64,000 bases of DNA. Source: Amycolatopsis azurea DSM 43854. GTDB lineage: Bacteria; Actinomycetota; Actinomycetes; Mycobacteriales; Pseudonocardiaceae. Under the pieces are notes generated by a model. That model saw only the letters and a list, made by a program, of their open reading frames with translations, made no database searches and was not told the DNA's origin. Of this stretch, positions 62,719-64,000 are shown in pieces (the first letter of the stretch is position 1; each line of letters starts with the position of its first letter). The stretch is from positions 186,001 to 250,000 of the forward strand of contig NZ_MUXN01000022.1 in the NCBI RefSeq assembly GCF_001995215.1, in the 5' to 3' direction. The position numbers were made by a program, and so were the translations under genes.

Positions 62719-64000
62719 GTGGACGTCGCCAGTCCCCCGGTTTCGACCGGACCGGACACGGCAGTGGTACGTCCGTCCCGGACAGTGCTGCGGCTTTCCC
62801 TGCACGCGGCCTGGGTGCTCGCGCTCGCCGTCGGCACCGAACTCCGCGTGGGACGCTTCGGTTTCCACCCGTCGGACCAGGGTTTCATCCTCGCCCAGGC
62901 GTGGCGGGTGCTGCACGGCGAGGTCCCGCATTCCGACATCATCTCCGCGCGGCCGCTGGGTTCGGCGTATCTGCACGTCGTCGACTTCGTGGTGCCGGGG
63001 CCGCTGTTCTTCGTCTCCAGCGTGCTCAGCATGCTGGAGATCATCCTGGCGACCATCGCGTTCGCCGTCCTGGTCACCCGGCGCCGCGTCCGCGACTGGG
63101 GGCCGGGCCTCACCGGGCTGACGGCGGCCGCGGCGCTGCTGAACCTCAACGCGTTCCCGTTGATGGCGTGGCACACGATCGACGGGATCTTCCTGACCGC
63201 CTGCGGCGCCTGGGCGCTGGATTCCGGGCTGCGTAACGGCAAGGCGTGGCCGCGGCGGCTCGGCCTGGTGCTGCTGGGCGCCGCGGTGTTCGTCAAACAG
63301 AGTTTCGCGCCGGTCCCGCTGATCGCGCTGTGCTGGTTGCTGCTGCACCCTTCGCTGCGTGACGGCGCGTTCCGCACCGGCCGCTGGTGGGCGCGCATGG
63401 CCTGGGATCTGCTGGCGCTGGGTGCTTTTCTGCTGTTCTACATCGGAATCGTCACGTTCGACGGCGGGCTCGGCGCGATGGCCGTGCAGCTCACCGGCGG
63501 CCTGCCCGCTTACGGCGAACGACTTCTCGGGCTGTGGCTGGAAGATCCCGGAACCCTGCTGCGGCCACCGGTGCGGGGCTTGACCTTCTTCACGCTCGCC
63601 GGTCTGCTGCTGGCGCTGCTCGGGTTCTTCCGCGACCGCGCCGAATTCGCCGGTGCGGTCCTCGCGCGGCTGCTGCTCCTGGCGGGGGTGGCGGTGGTGG
63701 TCGGCACTGTCGTCGATGGACACTTCACCGGCGCGTCGCGCTGGGCGGACGTCCTCTGGTGGATCCTCGGTGTCGCGCTCCTGGTGAACTGGGCGGCGAC
63801 GCGACGGTTCCCGAAAATGGGCACGCTGGTCTTCGCGACCGGTTTCATGACCAGTCTGTCCTGGGGCAACGACACACCGACGCTGTTCACCGGGACGCTG
63901 GCGCTGACAGCGGTCCTGGCGCTGTCGGACGCGCTGCCGCCACTGCCCGAACCGCCTCCCCGGATCCGGCTGGCCGGGGCGACGGCGATGGGCTTGGTCG
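62719..64000 (+). CDS. Polytopic membrane protein, GT-C glycosyltransferase-like, 3' truncated by the window edge
   Basis: At least 427 residues from a GTG reading VDVASPPVSTGPD; the frame is open at base 64000. Around ten hydrophobic helices are visible. The first periplasmic loop contains FHPSDQGFILAQAWRVLHGEVPHSD; an acidic residue after TM1 is typical of GT-C (GT39/87) mannosyl- or arabinosyltransferases that use polyprenyl-phosphate sugars. The family cannot be fixed without the C terminus; a non-enzymatic membrane protein is also possible. Confidence 0.65.
   Translation, partial: MDVASPPVSTGPDTAVVRPSRTVLRLSLHAAWVLALAVGTELRVGRFGFHPSDQGFILAQAWRVLHGEVPHSDIISARPLGSAYLHVVDFVVPGPLFFVSSVLSMLEIILATIAFAVLVTRRRVRDWGPGLTGLTAAAALLNLNAFPLMAWHTIDGIFLTACGAWALDSGLRNGKAWPRRLGLVLLGAAVFVKQSFAPVPLIALCWLLLHPSLRDGAFRTGRWWARMAWDLLALGAFLLFYIGIVTFDGGLGAMAVQLTGGLPAYGERLLGLWLEDPGTLLRPPVRGLTFFTLAGLLLALLGFFRDRAEFAGAVLARLLLLAGVAVVVGTVVDGHFTGASRWADVLWWILGVALLVNWAATRRFPKMGTLVFATGFMTSLSWGNDTPTLFTGTLALTAVLALSDALPPLPEPPPRIRLAGATAMGLV

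Noticed and set aside
60742..63723. 993-codon open frame on the minus strand
   Set aside because: Antisense to two real genes; low-complexity Arg/Gly/Gln/Asp-rich translation, typical of GC-biased third positions read on the other strand.
1..64000. tRNA, rRNA, insertion sequence or prophage genes
   Set aside because: No cloverleaf with a recognisable T-loop, no rRNA segments, no transposase, integrase or phage structural motif was seen on reading both strands.

Overview
The window is high-GC DNA with dense, translationally coupled operons (many ATGA, GTGA and TTGA start/stop overlaps), frequent GTG starts, SARP/AfsR, TetR, IclR, LacI and GntR regulators, and intergenic hairpin families. This points to a filamentous actinomycete, most likely Amycolatopsis or a close Pseudonocardiales relative. 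It looks like a chromosomal region of carbon-source catabolism with one small pigment locus. I found no rRNA, tRNA, phage, insertion sequence or CRISPR array.

Layout. 1-3.1 kb: the 3' part of an AfsR-type regulator and a convergent membrane protein. 3.2-3.5 kb: a composite repeat and a 21-bp tandem repeat. 3.5-13.0 kb: a myo-inositol catabolic island, with a LacI regulator and iolG-like dehydrogenase divergent from iolE-like / ABC importer / iolC / iolB / iolD, and two palindromic operators between them. 13.1-15.4 kb: a hydroxyisobutyrate-type dehydrogenase, its probable TetR repressor, and a racemase-like protein lying behind the next gene. 15.4-19.2 kb: a single-module A-Ox-T-TE synthetase with the architecture and motifs of indigoidine synthetase. 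19.5-26 kb: a hydrolase, then a flavin monooxygenase downstream of a coxS-L-M-G molybdenum hydroxylase set (AYRGAGR, form II type). 26-36 kb: a secreted TNT-type NAD glycohydrolase, a threonine-dehydratase-like enzyme with a divergent Lrp regulator, Mo-hydroxylase accessory genes (xdhC, coxE), a FAD hydroxylase, a secreted nucleoside hydrolase, a TetR/aldo-keto reductase pair, coxD (MoxR ATPase) and mocA. 36-42.3 kb: the protocatechuate pca operon (I-J-F-H-G-D-C-R), with no pcaB. 42.8-47.5 kb: a 2-hydroxyacid dehydrogenase plus glycerate kinase, a cysteine-free HesB-like protein, GtrA and two DUF202 membrane proteins, and a SigD/ShbA-like sigma factor. 47.6-57.1 kb: an oxidative (non-phosphorylative) L-fucose-type pathway with mutarotase, dehydrogenase, lactonase, a GntR regulator, ABC importer, SDR, L-fuconate dehydratase and FAH-family hydrolase. 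57.4-64 kb: a Bcr/CflA exporter, a second copy of the composite repeat in inverted orientation, a ferredoxin-reductase-like flavoprotein, a small orphan gene, a fused AcrA1-like acyl-CoA reductase, and the 5' part of a polytopic membrane protein.

How the genes fit together. Three catabolic modules (inositol, fucose-type sugar, protocatechuate) each carry their own regulator, and the two sugar modules carry their own ABC importer. The Mo-hydroxylase accessory genes mocA and coxD are placed directly behind pcaR, with an overlapping start. The structural coxSLM genes are 13 kb away, which suggests, without proof, that the Mo enzyme feeds aromatic or heteroaromatic carbon into the pca route. The most unusual items are the ~200-220 bp composite repeat present twice in opposite orientation, the indigoidine-type synthetase with a cysteine-poor racemase-like partner, the missing pcaB, and a lone exported NADase.
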